A stretch of DNA of 64,000 nucleotides. Source: an uncultured Planctomycetales bacterium. Its GTDB lineage: Bacteria; Planctomycetota; Planctomycetia; Pirellulales; Thermoguttaceae. The DNA lies in assembly GCA_937889015.1 (NCBI GenBank), contig CALARR010000059.1, positions 1-64,000 of the forward strand. The letters are read 5' to 3'. Below the pieces are notes generated by a model, which saw nothing but the letters and a program-made list of their open reading frames with translations, was not told the DNA's origin and made no database searches. This document shows, in pieces, positions 1 through 8,856 of the stretch (the first letter of the stretch is position 1; the number at the start of each line of letters is the position of its first letter). Made by a program: the position numbers and the translations under genes.

Positions 1-85
1 ATCGTGCCCCCTTGGCCCCGCTGTGCCTCGCAACGGAGTGTTATGCTGAAGCATAGCCTACGAGCTTTGTAGCGAGAGAGAGGAA

Positions 86-110
86 CATGCCCACGACAAG
101 CGTGGGCATG
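86..110. repeat. Perfect 10-bp stem hairpin
   Basis: CATGCCCACG and CGTGGGCATG are exact inverted repeats separated by ACAAG. The hairpin is followed at 110-140 by a near tandem duplication of the unit GTGGCACCCAACTT. It lies downstream of the minus-strand regulator stop (176). It has no T-tract, so it is more likely a dispersed palindromic repeat than a classical terminator. Confidence 0.6.
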
Positions 111-175
111 GCACCCAACTTGTGGCACCCAACTTATGGCACGCGACGCATGGTGCCCGACATGCCCGGCGCAGC

Positions 176-1420
176 CTAGGGCGCGCGGTGTTGGCGGCGA
201 TAGCGGGCCAGGGTGACGCCGGTCTGGCGGCGGAAGACCTTGCTCAGATAGCTCAGGCTGCTGATGCCCGACTGCTCGGCGATCTTGGCCAGCGAGAGGT
301 CCGTCTCCAGGAGCAATTGACGCGTCCAGCCCAGGCGTACGCGCTGGATCTCCTCGCGAATCGAGCGTCCTAAGGTGCGGTGAAAGCGGATCTCCAGCGT
401 CCGGCGACCGATGGCCGCGTGGCGGACCACGTCGGTCACGCCGATCGAGCGGCGCGCATGATCGCGAATGAAGCGCAGGGCAACGGAGACATCCGGGTCC
501 TCGACCGCAATCACGTCGGTCGAGCGGCGCGCCACGACCCACAGCGGCTCCACGAGGATCTGTCCGCGCGCGCGGACTCGGCCAGACATCAGGCCGTCGA
601 GGAACTCGGCCGCCTGATAGCCGCCTTGTTCGGCGTTGAGCGCCACGCTGGACAGGGGCGGATTGGAAAGGTCGCAGAGCAGGCGATCTTCATCCACGCC
701 GACGACGGCCACGTCGTCGGGCACAGCCAGGCCGGCCAGGGTGCAGGCTTCGATCACCTGTCGGCCCGCGACATCGTTGCAGGTCATCACGCCCACGGGC
801 TTGGGAAGCGATTGGAGCCAGGCGATCAACCGCGGACGTTCCTGCTGCCAGCTCTGGCGCGTGCGATGCTGAGGCGGGGTGTGCAACGAACAGGTCAAGC
901 CAGCTTCGGCCAGGCGCTGGCAGAACCCTTCTTGGCGGCGTTGCGACCAGTTCCGGCCCGAGTAGCCGAAGAAGGCGACGTTCTGCAGTCCCCGCTCCAG
1001 GAGGTGTTCGGCGGCCAGGCGACCGGCTTTGTGCGAGTCGGGAGAGAGTTCAGAGACTTGGCAACAGAATCGCTGGTTGGCCAACTGCTCGTCGGACAGG
1101 TCCATGGCGATGGCCGGTATTGCGCAGGCCACCAGGGCCGCCTGAGCCTCAGGCGTCAAGACGCGGCCGATGAACCCCTGAACCCCCAGTTTGCGTAGAT
1201 CGGGCATCTGTGCCTGGCGCCGCCGGCTGCGCAATTGGACCTCCAAGGGCAGACTGCTGAGGCTCTCGGGCTCCAGCAATGGCGGCTGCGGGTCATGGCC
1301 CAACAGATGCAGGAGCCAGGGCCCGTGGAGCCGCGCATAGCGCGCGATGCCGCGGAGCAAGGCCCGTTCGTAGCCGGCGGAAGGGGACAGGAGCAGCGCG
1401 ACCTGGGGCAGATGACTCAT
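176..1420 (-). CDS. XylR-like AraC-family transcriptional regulator
   Basis: This is a sugar-responsive regulator. The N-terminal ~280 residues read as a periplasmic-binding-protein fold of the LacI/XylR type (typical opening with GYERALLRGIARYAR, later MTCNDVAGRQVIEAC and VGVDEDRLLCDL). The last ~105 residues are a double helix-turn-helix AraC domain (LRFIRDHARRSIGV through the closing RRQTGVTLARYRR). The length of about 414 aa fits the XylR family. An in-frame TTG lies at 1426, but the ATG at 1420 is preferred; the GAGGAAGGGA ribosome site upstream could serve either. It is transcribed away from the symporter at 1625, so it probably controls that gene and its own. The ligand cannot be read from sequence. 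Confidence 0.87.
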   Translation of the reverse strand: MSHLPQVALLLSPSAGYERALLRGIARYARLHGPWLLHLLGHDPQPPLLEPESLSSLPLEVQLRSRRRQAQMPDLRKLGVQGFIGRVLTPEAQAALVACAIPAIAMDLSDEQLANQRFCCQVSELSPDSHKAGRLAAEHLLERGLQNVAFFGYSGRNWSQRRQEGFCQRLAEAGLTCSLHTPPQHRTRQSWQQERPRLIAWLQSLPKPVGVMTCNDVAGRQVIEACTLAGLAVPDDVAVVGVDEDRLLCDLSNPPLSSVALNAEQGGYQAAEFLDGLMSGRVRARGQILVEPLWVVARRSTDVIAVEDPDVSVALRFIRDHARRSIGVTDVVRHAAIGRRTLEIRFHRTLGRSIREEIQRVRLGWTRQLLLETDLSLAKIAEQSGISSLSYLSKVFRRQTGVTLARYRRQHRAP

Positions 1421-1517
1421 GCGCAATTGATCCCTTCCTCAGTATGGTAATCACACGCCGAGTCGCTTCCAAGGGGCATTTTCGGGGCCGAGGCCAGCCA
1501 GGCACGCTGCGCAATTG
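1420..1517. promoter_or_regulatory. Repeated TGCGCAATTG, candidate operator half-sites
   Basis: The decamer TGCGCAATTG occurs at 1420-1429, overlapping the regulator start, and again at 1508-1517, between the divergent regulator and symporter. A related GCGGAATTG follows at about 1532. Two identical decamers in a short divergent region next to a regulator gene are plausible binding sites. This rests on repetition alone. Confidence 0.35.
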
Positions 1518-1542
1518 TACAACAGTTCTGCGCGGAATTGCC

Positions 1543-1570
1543 TTGGCAACCCTGGAGATCCCCCTATGAT
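1543..1570 (+). promoter_or_regulatory. Candidate sigma-70 promoter for the symporter
   Basis: TTGGCA at 1543-1548 and TATGAT at 1565-1570 are separated by 16 nt and point at the symporter start 55 nt downstream. Both hexamers are close to consensus in an otherwise GC-rich background. Confidence 0.45.
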
Positions 1571-1624
1571 AGAGCCTGGGTTCCGTCTCTGTAGCGTTGG
1601 CAGGTCGATCGCGGGTGACGCAGC

Positions 1625-3229
1625 ATGCAGGATTCCATCAGCGGCATCGACCTGACGATCTTCGCGGTCTACATGGCGGTGGTGCTGGGTATCGGGGTGC
1701 TGGCGGCGCGGAAAGGCAGCGGCACCAAGCGCGACTACTTCCTGGCCGGCGATCGGCTGCCCTGGTGGATGGTCGGCGGGAGCATTGTGGCGGCGAACAT
1801 CTCCAGCCACCACTTCATCGGCGTGATGGGCACGGCCTATGCCCGGGGCTTCACGGCGATGGTCATCGAGTGGGGCGCGATCCTGGTAGGATTCAACGCC
1901 CTGCTGTGGGTCTTTCTGCCCTTCTATCTGCGCAACGGTTTCTACACCATGCCGGAGTTTCTGGACCGGCGCTACGGCCGCGCATCGCGGATGATCTTCG
2001 CCGGTTTGATCCTGTTGATCTATGTGTTTGTCGAGATCAGCGCTGTGCTGTACCTGGGGGCCCTGGCACTGCACTCGCTGTTAGGGGCGCCGGTCTTCAC
2101 GAGCATCGTGATCCTGGCCCTGTTTACGGGCATGTACACGATTGCCGGGGGATTGCGCGCGGTGGTGTGGACCGAGATGCTGCAGCTCGGCGTGTTGCTG
2201 ACCGGGGGAATCGTGCTCTCGGCGGCGACGATCCATGCCGCCGGCGGCTGGTCGGCCGTGCTGGCCACGTCCTCCGACTGGCACTTGCTGCTGCCGGCCA
2301 CGGATCCCGATTTCCCCTGGTCGATGTACTTGGGGGGCACGCTGTGCATCAGCGTTTTCTATTGCGCGGCCAACCAGTTCATCGTACAGCGCGTGCTGGC
2401 CGCCAAGGACGAGTGGCACGCGCGGATGGGGGTCGTGTTCACCGACTACCTGAAGTTCCTGATGCCGCTGATCATCATCGTGCCGGGGTTGATGGGGCCG
2501 CGACTGTTCCCCAACCTGGAAAGGCCGGACCTGATCTTTCCCACGCTGGTCAAGAGCCTGCTGCCCACCGGGTTGAGCGGGCTGGTGCTGGCGGGATTGA
2601 TTGCGGCCGTGATGAGCCATATTTCCGGGGCGATCAATTCGTGTACGACGATTGCCACGGTGGATTTCTATCTCCCCTACCGCGGCCGGCAGGTCAGCGA
2701 CGCCGAGGCGGTCCGCTTCGGCCGCATCGTGGGCGCGGTGCTGGTCCTGTTGGGCATCGGCTGGGCCATGGCCCTGGTGGGCTATTCGAAGAAACCGATC
2801 TTCCTGTACTTGTTGGACGCCTACGGCTACGTGACGCCCGGCATCGCCACGATGTTCTTACTGGGCATTCTTTGGAAGCGGACCACGCAGGCGGGGGCGC
2901 TGACGGCCGGAATCATCACGATTCCGCTCACCGTGACCATCGACCAGATCACTCGCAGCAGCCTTTTGCCGGAAAGGCTGGCGGCCTATTTGACGCCTTA
3001 CATGAATCGCACGGGCACGGTCTTTTGGACCTGCATGGCGGCGGGCGTGCTGGTCAGCCTGCTGACGAAGCCCAAAAGCGACGAGGAACTGCGCGGGCTG
3101 ATCTGGAACATCGACAGTCTGCGTTCGCCGGCCGGCGAGGCACATCGATACCGCGGCTGGCGGTCCCCGGCCTTGTGGTGGGCCCTGGTCACAGCGGCCG
3201 TGCTCTACTTCTACATACGCTTTCCCTAG
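1625..3229 (+). CDS. Sodium:solute symporter (SSS/SLC5 family)
   Basis: This is an inner-membrane transporter that couples substrate uptake to sodium. The 534-aa protein shows the SSS layout: an N-terminal hydrophobic helix, the conserved early motif KRDYFLAGDRLPWWMVGGSI followed by ANISSHHFIGVMGTAYARG, and about 13-14 hydrophobic segments. The length is normal for the family. It sits between two XylR-like sugar regulators and directly before an aminotransferase, so its substrate may be a sugar, an amino sugar or a sugar acid. The start ATG follows a weak GGGTG ribosome site. The specificity is not readable. Confidence 0.93.
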   Translation: MQDSISGIDLTIFAVYMAVVLGIGVLAARKGSGTKRDYFLAGDRLPWWMVGGSIVAANISSHHFIGVMGTAYARGFTAMVIEWGAILVGFNALLWVFLPFYLRNGFYTMPEFLDRRYGRASRMIFAGLILLIYVFVEISAVLYLGALALHSLLGAPVFTSIVILALFTGMYTIAGGLRAVVWTEMLQLGVLLTGGIVLSAATIHAAGGWSAVLATSSDWHLLLPATDPDFPWSMYLGGTLCISVFYCAANQFIVQRVLAAKDEWHARMGVVFTDYLKFLMPLIIIVPGLMGPRLFPNLERPDLIFPTLVKSLLPTGLSGLVLAGLIAAVMSHISGAINSCTTIATVDFYLPYRGRQVSDAEAVRFGRIVGAVLVLLGIGWAMALVGYSKKPIFLYLLDAYGYVTPGIATMFLLGILWKRTTQAGALTAGIITIPLTVTIDQITRSSLLPERLAAYLTPYMNRTGTVFWTCMAAGVLVSLLTKPKSDEELRGLIWNIDSLRSPAGEAHRYRGWRSPALWWALVTAAVLYFYIRFP

Positions 3230-3341
3230 AGCGACTTTCAGACCCCTGTGGCGGCACTCTCACTTTCGGAACCATGACACGCCGCCGGGAACGCTACACG
3301 TGTGTGCGACACGCACGAGCAGGACGGAGGATCTTTGCTGA

Positions 3342-4718
3342 ATGTCTGATTTGCCTTTCTCCAGTCTGGATTGGGCACGCGTGGACCTGGGCACCTGCCC
3401 GCAGATTTGCGTCCCGCCGCCGGGGCCGAAGTCGGCCGAGTATCATGCGCGCTGCACGCGGCATTTCAAGGGACTGAGCGGCCAGGTAAAGCTGTTTCCC
3501 GTGGCCTTCGAGTCCGGCCAGGGCTGTGTCCTGACCGACGTGGACGGGAACCGGTACCTGGATTTCTCGTCGGGCATTTACGTGACGACGCTGGGCCATT
3601 GCCACCCCAAGATCAGCCAGCAGGTGGCCAAGTACGCTGGCCAGTTGATGAATGCCCACGATTTCACCACGCCGATCAAGACCCGGCTGGTGGAGAAGCT
3701 GGCGGCCGTGTTGCCGGGCGACTTGCGTGCGTTTCAGTTCTACGACGCCGGCACGGCGGCGGTCGAAGCGGGGATGCGCGTGCTGCGCGCCGCGACGGGG
3801 CGCAACGAAATGCTGTCCTGCTTCAACGACTTCCACGGCAAGACCTACGGCGCCGTGTCGCTGGCCCAGATCCGTTCGCCGGTCTACGGCCGCGTGCGCA
3901 TGCCGGGGGCCCACATGCTGCCGCGGCCCGACCCGTATCGGCCCCTGTGGTCCAAGCCTGACGGTTCGATCGACACGGATCGCTACCTGGCCTTCTATGA
4001 CGAGTATTTGCAGAAGGCCACCGTGGGCGACGTGGCCGGATTCGTGCTCGAGCCGATCCAGGGCTGGGGCGGATCGATCATGCCGCCCGACGACTTCTTC
4101 CCCAAGTTGCGGCAGTTCTGCGATCAGCGGCGGCTGCTGTTGATGGCTGACGAAGTGCTCACCAGTTGGGGCCGCACCGGCCAATGGTTGTGCATGGAGC
4201 ACTGGGGCGTGGTGCCGGACGTGGTGGCCATCGGCAAGGGCTTCGGCAACGGGTTTCCCGTGACCTGCGTGGCCGTGCGCGAGCCTTATCAAGAGAGCTT
4301 CGAGAAGATCTCGGCCTCCAGCAGCTATGGCGGCAATCCCATGGCCTGCGCCGCGGCCTTGGCCTCGATCGAAGTGCTGGAGGAAGAGGGCCTGATGGAA
4401 CACGCCCTGCACCTGGGCCAACTGGCCCTGCAACGCATGGAGCGGATGAAAGCCGAGCACCCGATCGTGGGCGACGTGCGCGCCAAGGGCTGCTTGATGG
4501 GCATCGAGTTGGTGCGCGATCGGCAGACGAAGGAACCCTTTGACAAGGCGGGCGAGTTGGTCTATCAAAAGGCCTTCCGCAAGGGGCTGGCCTGGATACC
4601 GGCAGGGCACATCCTGCGCATGAGCCCGCCGATCGTGATGGACGACGCGGCCCTGTTGAAGGGCCTGGACATGATCGACGAAGCGATCGGCGAGACGGAG
4701 CGGGAACTGGGGTACTGA
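3342..4718 (+). CDS. Class III PLP-dependent aminotransferase
   Basis: This cytoplasmic enzyme transfers an amino group between an amine or amino acid and a keto acid using pyridoxal phosphate. The class III fold signatures are present: the substrate-channel region YLDFSSGIYVTTLGHCHPKI, the DEVLTSWGRTG motif that binds the cofactor ring, and the Schiff-base lysine in AIGKGFGNGFP. At 458 aa it is full length. A GGAGG ribosome site lies about 11 nt before the ATG. It follows the symporter by 112 nt in the same direction, so transported substrate and amination may be linked. The exact substrate (amino acid, gamma-aminobutyrate or amino sugar) is not determined. Confidence 0.9.
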   Translation: MSDLPFSSLDWARVDLGTCPQICVPPPGPKSAEYHARCTRHFKGLSGQVKLFPVAFESGQGCVLTDVDGNRYLDFSSGIYVTTLGHCHPKISQQVAKYAGQLMNAHDFTTPIKTRLVEKLAAVLPGDLRAFQFYDAGTAAVEAGMRVLRAATGRNEMLSCFNDFHGKTYGAVSLAQIRSPVYGRVRMPGAHMLPRPDPYRPLWSKPDGSIDTDRYLAFYDEYLQKATVGDVAGFVLEPIQGWGGSIMPPDDFFPKLRQFCDQRRLLLMADEVLTSWGRTGQWLCMEHWGVVPDVVAIGKGFGNGFPVTCVAVREPYQESFEKISASSSYGGNPMACAAALASIEVLEEEGLMEHALHLGQLALQRMERMKAEHPIVGDVRAKGCLMGIELVRDRQTKEPFDKAGELVYQKAFRKGLAWIPAGHILRMSPPIVMDDAALLKGLDMIDEAIGETERELGY

Positions 4719-4744
4719 GCGACGTTGAGGAACATCCCCGCCGA

Positions 4745-4806
4745 GTCATCCTGATCGTAGCGAAGGATCTCGCATCGTGCGGATTCTTCGCTACGCTCAG
4801 AATGAC
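4745..4806 (-). repeat. 62-nt imperfect palindromic repeat, copy 1
   Basis: Two 25-nt arms (GTCATCCTGATCGTAGCGAA on the left, its near complement ending CGCTCAGAATGAC on the right) flank a 12-nt centre. Read on the minus strand it matches the copy at 43877-43938 at about 53 of 62 positions by hand alignment. It lies in the gap between two converging genes. This sequence type produces the spurious peptide HSERSEES seen in many genomes. Confidence 0.8.
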
Positions 4807-4879
4807 AGAATCCCAAGGGATCTGTGGCAACTGTCCAGCGGCGCCGTACAAGGCTGCGGGACGGTGCGCCGCGGCCGGT

Positions 4880-6064
4880 TCAATCGCCTCCCTCGCCTGG
4901 CACGACCGTGCCTCGCGACTGACGGCGGAAGGTCCCGGGCGGCATCCCCTTCTCGCGACAGAAGGCGTCGCAGAAATACTTGGGGCCGACGAATCCGGCC
5001 TGGGCCGCAACGCTCGCCAGGCTGAGATCCGTATCCAGCAGCAATTGCGTGGCGCGCTCGATGCGCACGCGCATGATCTCCGCGTGCGGCGTGCGGCCAA
5101 CGGCCGACTGCAATCGCCGCTCCAGCAGCCGCCGCGAGGCGGCCACGGCCGACACCACGTCGCCCACCACGATGCCCCGGCAGGCGTGCAGACGAATGAA
5201 CCGCAAGGCCGCGGCAGCCAGGGGATCGTCTACGGCCAGGGTGTCGGTCGACTGCCGCGTGACCACATGGCTGGGGGCGAAGTGGAGGTTTTCGGACTTG
5301 GCGCGAGGGCGGCGCATCATCTGCGCCAGCAGGCCGGCGGCCTGATAGCCGATCCGCGCCGGGTTCACGTCGATGCTCGTCAGCGGCGGGGTGCAGATGT
5401 TGCACAACACCTGGTCGTTATCGACACTGATGACGGCCACTTCGTCGGGCACAGCGATGCTGGAACGCACGCAGGTGTCCAGCAGTTGCTGCCCCTGGTC
5501 ATCGTTGCAGCACATCAGGCCGATCGGCCGGGGAAGCCGCCGCAGCCACTGGGCCAGATGCCGCTGGCGGCGATCCCAACTCTTCGCGCCAGCGCCGCGC
5601 GGCACCTCGAACACGTGGCACGCAAACCCGGCCTGCGTCACCTGCTCGACAAAATAGTCGCAGCGCTGGTCCATGTGAACGTGCTCGCCGCGCGCCAGAC
5701 CGTAGAAACCGTAGTGGCGAAAGCCGCGCGCCCGGAGGTGTTCGAAGGCCATCTGCGCCACGGGCTGGTTCTGCAGGCCGACCACGGGCACGCCCAAGCC
5801 GGGCAAACGGCCGCGGAGATCGATCAAGGGAAGCTTCGTGGCCAGCAGGGCACGGGCCATCTTCAGGTTGTCGATGCGCGCCAGGATGCCGTCGCCACGC
5901 CACGAGCACAGCCATTGCGGAAGGGCCGCATCCAGGCCATGCGGGGTGAAGTAGATCGACCAGGGCCCGTGCCGATGCACGTACTGCGAAACGCCCTCGA
6001 TCAGCCCGCGCCCGTAGGCGCGACTGGTCTCGATCCAAACGGCCACGGTGGGGACGCGGGGCAT
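4880..6064 (-). CDS. XylR-like AraC-family transcriptional regulator
   Basis: This is a second regulator of the same type as the one at 176-1420 but only distantly similar. The N-terminal ~270 residues form a sugar-binding-protein domain (RAYGRGLIEGVSQYVHRHGPW near the start, MCCNDDQGQQLLDTC and VISVDNDQVLCNICTPPLTS later). The C-terminal ~105 residues form an AraC double helix-turn-helix (LRFIRLHACRGIVVGDVV through GMPPGTFRRQ). It converges on the aminotransferase. With its partner it brackets the symporter/aminotransferase pair. The ATG at 6064 is the only good start; no strong ribosome site is visible. Confidence 0.87.
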   Translation of the reverse strand: MPRVPTVAVWIETSRAYGRGLIEGVSQYVHRHGPWSIYFTPHGLDAALPQWLCSWRGDGILARIDNLKMARALLATKLPLIDLRGRLPGLGVPVVGLQNQPVAQMAFEHLRARGFRHYGFYGLARGEHVHMDQRCDYFVEQVTQAGFACHVFEVPRGAGAKSWDRRQRHLAQWLRRLPRPIGLMCCNDDQGQQLLDTCVRSSIAVPDEVAVISVDNDQVLCNICTPPLTSIDVNPARIGYQAAGLLAQMMRRPRAKSENLHFAPSHVVTRQSTDTLAVDDPLAAAALRFIRLHACRGIVVGDVVSAVAASRRLLERRLQSAVGRTPHAEIMRVRIERATQLLLDTDLSLASVAAQAGFVGPKYFCDAFCREKGMPPGTFRRQSRGTVVPGEGGD

Positions 6065-6364
6065 GGGGCTATTGCTCTTCGGAATCGGCTACGAGGTTGG
6101 CGTTGGCAACAGGACACCGCGCTCCCGCCGATCGCGCGCAGTGCATCGCGCGCCTGATAAGCAATACGCTGGTCGGAGGGATGCAACCTCCAGCCTACTC
6201 AGCGGGGAGCCGCAGGGGCAATCCCGCGTCTGCGCAAATTCGGGATTGGTCTCCGTAATTGGGGGCAGTGTCCCCAAGACCCCTCATTCGTGCGGTCAGC
6301 GGTGGACCGTGCGCGGACCTGTGATGCGCCTGTTGGGTGGCGAGAACGGCCACGATCGCCCGGC
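6065..6364. other. Intergenic region, no gene seen
   Basis: This stretch of 300 nt lies upstream of the regulator at 4880-6064 and downstream of the heparinase-like gene. The only structure noted is an exact 8-bp inverted repeat, CAATCCCG (6219-6226) and CGGGATTG (6241-6248), with a 14-nt loop, which could be an operator or a weak terminator. Short open frames here have no recognisable content. Confidence 0.5.
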
Positions 6365-8665
6365 TCAAGGGAGTTGCAGCTTTGCACCACCATATTTCAA
6401 GAACGATCCGCCGACGGCGGACGCGGTTCGTACGCGACCCTCGCGATCCAAACGGACCAGTGCGGTCCGCGCGTCGGTCTCCAGCGTCTCTTGTCCCTCG
6501 GTGGATCGCAGGCTCTTGATCCGACCGTTGGCCGGTCCGATCTCCGCTTGACGCAGATCGTTCAGGTAGTAGTCGGTGCCCGCGGCGGTGGTGATCGCCA
6601 GGGCGCAGACCTGGCGCGGCGCGAGGCGTTCCCCGCTCTCGTCTGCCACCACCTGGCGTGTCACGGTGATCTCGACCGGTTGCCCTGCCCGGAGCGGCAA
6701 GAGCACCGTGTCGTAGATGGCGAAGTCCTCGACCGTCTGATCGAAACTGAGCATTGCGGCCGGCTCGATCTTCCCTCGGCCGGGCGAGAACCAACCTTGC
6801 GGCGGATCTTCCCGGCCGCGAATGACCTGGGCCCCAGTCGAAGCATCGGCCTGGACGAGCATGATGTTGGCGCGCTCGGAGTCCTTCGTGCCGGCCTGTC
6901 CCGGGCCGAGGATCTGTACGGTGCGGTCCGGCCGAAAGTGAAACAGTTGTGCGTAGGCGTGCCGGCCAGGGCATTCCAGGCGGTCGGAGAGGATCCAGTA
7001 ATCGCTTTTCACAAAGCACATGTCGCGGCGATGGGTCGCCGGCAGGTCGACGGCCTTCTGACCGCGAGAGTCCACGAAATCGGACCACGGACCGTCATAG
7101 AAGCTGCAGGCCAGATCCAGCACGCCATCCGAGTGCCAGTCCTGGTCGCGCGGCTTGTCGACCACAAACGGCCCCCGGCGGCTGCGCCGCTGGCTGTGGC
7201 CGTCGACGAGCACCACGTTGTGCGCAAGCGACGACTTGCAGTACTGGTTCCACTTGCTGTGGACGTAAGAATAGACGCCCATTTCAGCGATCAGGTGTTC
7301 GCCGTAGGCATAGCACTCGAAGTTGCCGCAGTCTTCGTGCCAATGGCCCTTGCCCAGGGGCCCGGCATCCAGGCAGAGGTAGCGCGCATCTCGGTCCCAG
7401 CCGGAGCGCATCACGTAGAACCCGGCCCAGGGCAGGCGGATGGACGTGAAGGCGGGCGCCTGGCCCGCAGACCCGTTGGAGGCGAACCATTCAAATACCG
7501 GGTCGTCCCAGCGGCCGCGCACGGCGGCAAAGGTCTTGGGCAGGGAGCCATAGCCGGGACCGCCGGTATCGCCGAAGTCGGGCAGTCCGCCCAGGGGCGT
7601 GGCCACCTTGGGATAGAAGTCGTAGGTGTGCTTCACGGCACGCTCCAACTCGGGAGGCGACGGGTAGCCCATCAGCCTGGCGGTGGTGATGATCCGCTCG
7701 ATGGCGGTGCGGCTGGTGCCGTGGTAGCCGGGCGAGAGTTCCTTGGAGATGCAGTCCGGATAGAATTCCTCTTGGGCGGAGATCCGCATGCCGGCAATGG
7801 CGAAATCGCGCAGCGACGCCGCCTGCTTGAGCTCGGGAAGATACGCGCCCACGTTATAGATTCCGGCCAACTGCAGCATATAGCGATTCACGGAATCCGG
7901 CGCGCGGACCGCGTAGCGCGCCTTTTCGATGAAGCCCTTGAGCATCACGGCATGCGCCTCGGGCGTGAAGCTCGGCGACGCCAGGAAGTAGTTGTAGGCG
8001 TCGAGCCACGTGCCGTTCAGCGGCCCACATGAAGTGAGCCTGGACCAAACCGCCGTGTTCCGGATGTAACCTTCCGGCGCTGGATTGCTGAGCACGTGGT
8101 CCGTGACCTCGGCCACGAACTCGCGCGCGTAGCGTTCGTCCAGGCTGTGCCAATACAGCGGGCCCAGCACCGACGAGAAGTGCCCAAAGCGGTTGAGGGA
8201 ATGGGTGAGCGGGTATTCGGTGTCGAGTTGCCCGTTGGGGAGCCGCAGGGGGAAGTAGTTCCAGTCGATTTTTGGTGCAAAATCGACCGTGAAACCACCG
8301 CCGGAGAAGCGATGCGCCAGGATCTCCTCGCCCAGACGGTACTGGGTATGTTTGCGCGCATCGCCTTTAGGTTTGGCCGGCATGTCCCAATGGTTGATCT
8401 TCCAGCACGGCGTACGGCGTTGGCGGAAGTAGGCCTTCAGGCTCCGCTTGGCCTGGGCAAAGTCCCCGGCGGCGACCGCGGCCTGGACCGCTTCCAGGCC
8501 GGGCCGATCCAGATTCCAGGCGGCGAAGAAGGCGGCGTCATCCTCGATCCGCACCTGGGGGACGATCTCCTTGGCCAGCTTCCGCAGTTCGGGCGTCTGC
8601 GTGGCCGCGGCGCGCACAGCCAGCCCCAGACACAACGCCAATCCGCCAAGGTACAAGTGACGCAT
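6365..8665 (-). CDS. Secreted heparinase II/III-like protein
   Basis: This is a predicted exported polysaccharide lyase or related carbohydrate-active protein. A signal peptide opens the 766-aa protein (MRHLYLGGLALCLGLAVRAA). An alpha-helical toroid region follows (to about residue 400), then the typical heparinase II/III core with LGKGHWHEDCGNFECYAYGE, IAEMGVYSYVHS and AHNVVLVDGHSQ. The open frame runs much further upstream (to 9130), but ATG 8665 is chosen because it begins the signal peptide and has GGAG 8 nt before it. The substrate is probably an acidic glycan. Its family neighbours include alginate, heparin and oligogalacturonate lyases, so activity is not certain. Confidence 0.85.
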   Translation of the reverse strand: MRHLYLGGLALCLGLAVRAAATQTPELRKLAKEIVPQVRIEDDAAFFAAWNLDRPGLEAVQAAVAAGDFAQAKRSLKAYFRQRRTPCWKINHWDMPAKPKGDARKHTQYRLGEEILAHRFSGGGFTVDFAPKIDWNYFPLRLPNGQLDTEYPLTHSLNRFGHFSSVLGPLYWHSLDERYAREFVAEVTDHVLSNPAPEGYIRNTAVWSRLTSCGPLNGTWLDAYNYFLASPSFTPEAHAVMLKGFIEKARYAVRAPDSVNRYMLQLAGIYNVGAYLPELKQAASLRDFAIAGMRISAQEEFYPDCISKELSPGYHGTSRTAIERIITTARLMGYPSPPELERAVKHTYDFYPKVATPLGGLPDFGDTGGPGYGSLPKTFAAVRGRWDDPVFEWFASNGSAGQAPAFTSIRLPWAGFYVMRSGWDRDARYLCLDAGPLGKGHWHEDCGNFECYAYGEHLIAEMGVYSYVHSKWNQYCKSSLAHNVVLVDGHSQRRSRRGPFVVDKPRDQDWHSDGVLDLACSFYDGPWSDFVDSRGQKAVDLPATHRRDMCFVKSDYWILSDRLECPGRHAYAQLFHFRPDRTVQILGPGQAGTKDSERANIMLVQADASTGAQVIRGREDPPQGWFSPGRGKIEPAAMLSFDQTVEDFAIYDTVLLPLRAGQPVEITVTRQVVADESGERLAPRQVCALAITTAAGTDYYLNDLRQAEIGPANGRIKSLRSTEGQETLETDARTALVRLDREGRVRTASAVGGSFLKYGGAKLQLP

Positions 8666-8856
8666 CGCTGGGGCTCCGTGACAGGGTATCGGATCGAAGA
8701 GACTTCGGCCCTCTGTGGATACCGGCGCAGTCCATGACCGCAATTCCGTCCCAAATCCACCCATATCGGCTGCAATCCGGCGCTCCCGCGGCCGCAGAAC
8801 GATCCTTGGCGATGCGGACCGCAATCCATCGACGCCTGACCGCCGGGCATCGGTAA

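Noticed and set aside
4565..4816. Small minus-strand frame with peptide HSERSEES
   Set aside because: Comes from the 62-nt palindromic repeat, a known source of false small proteins.
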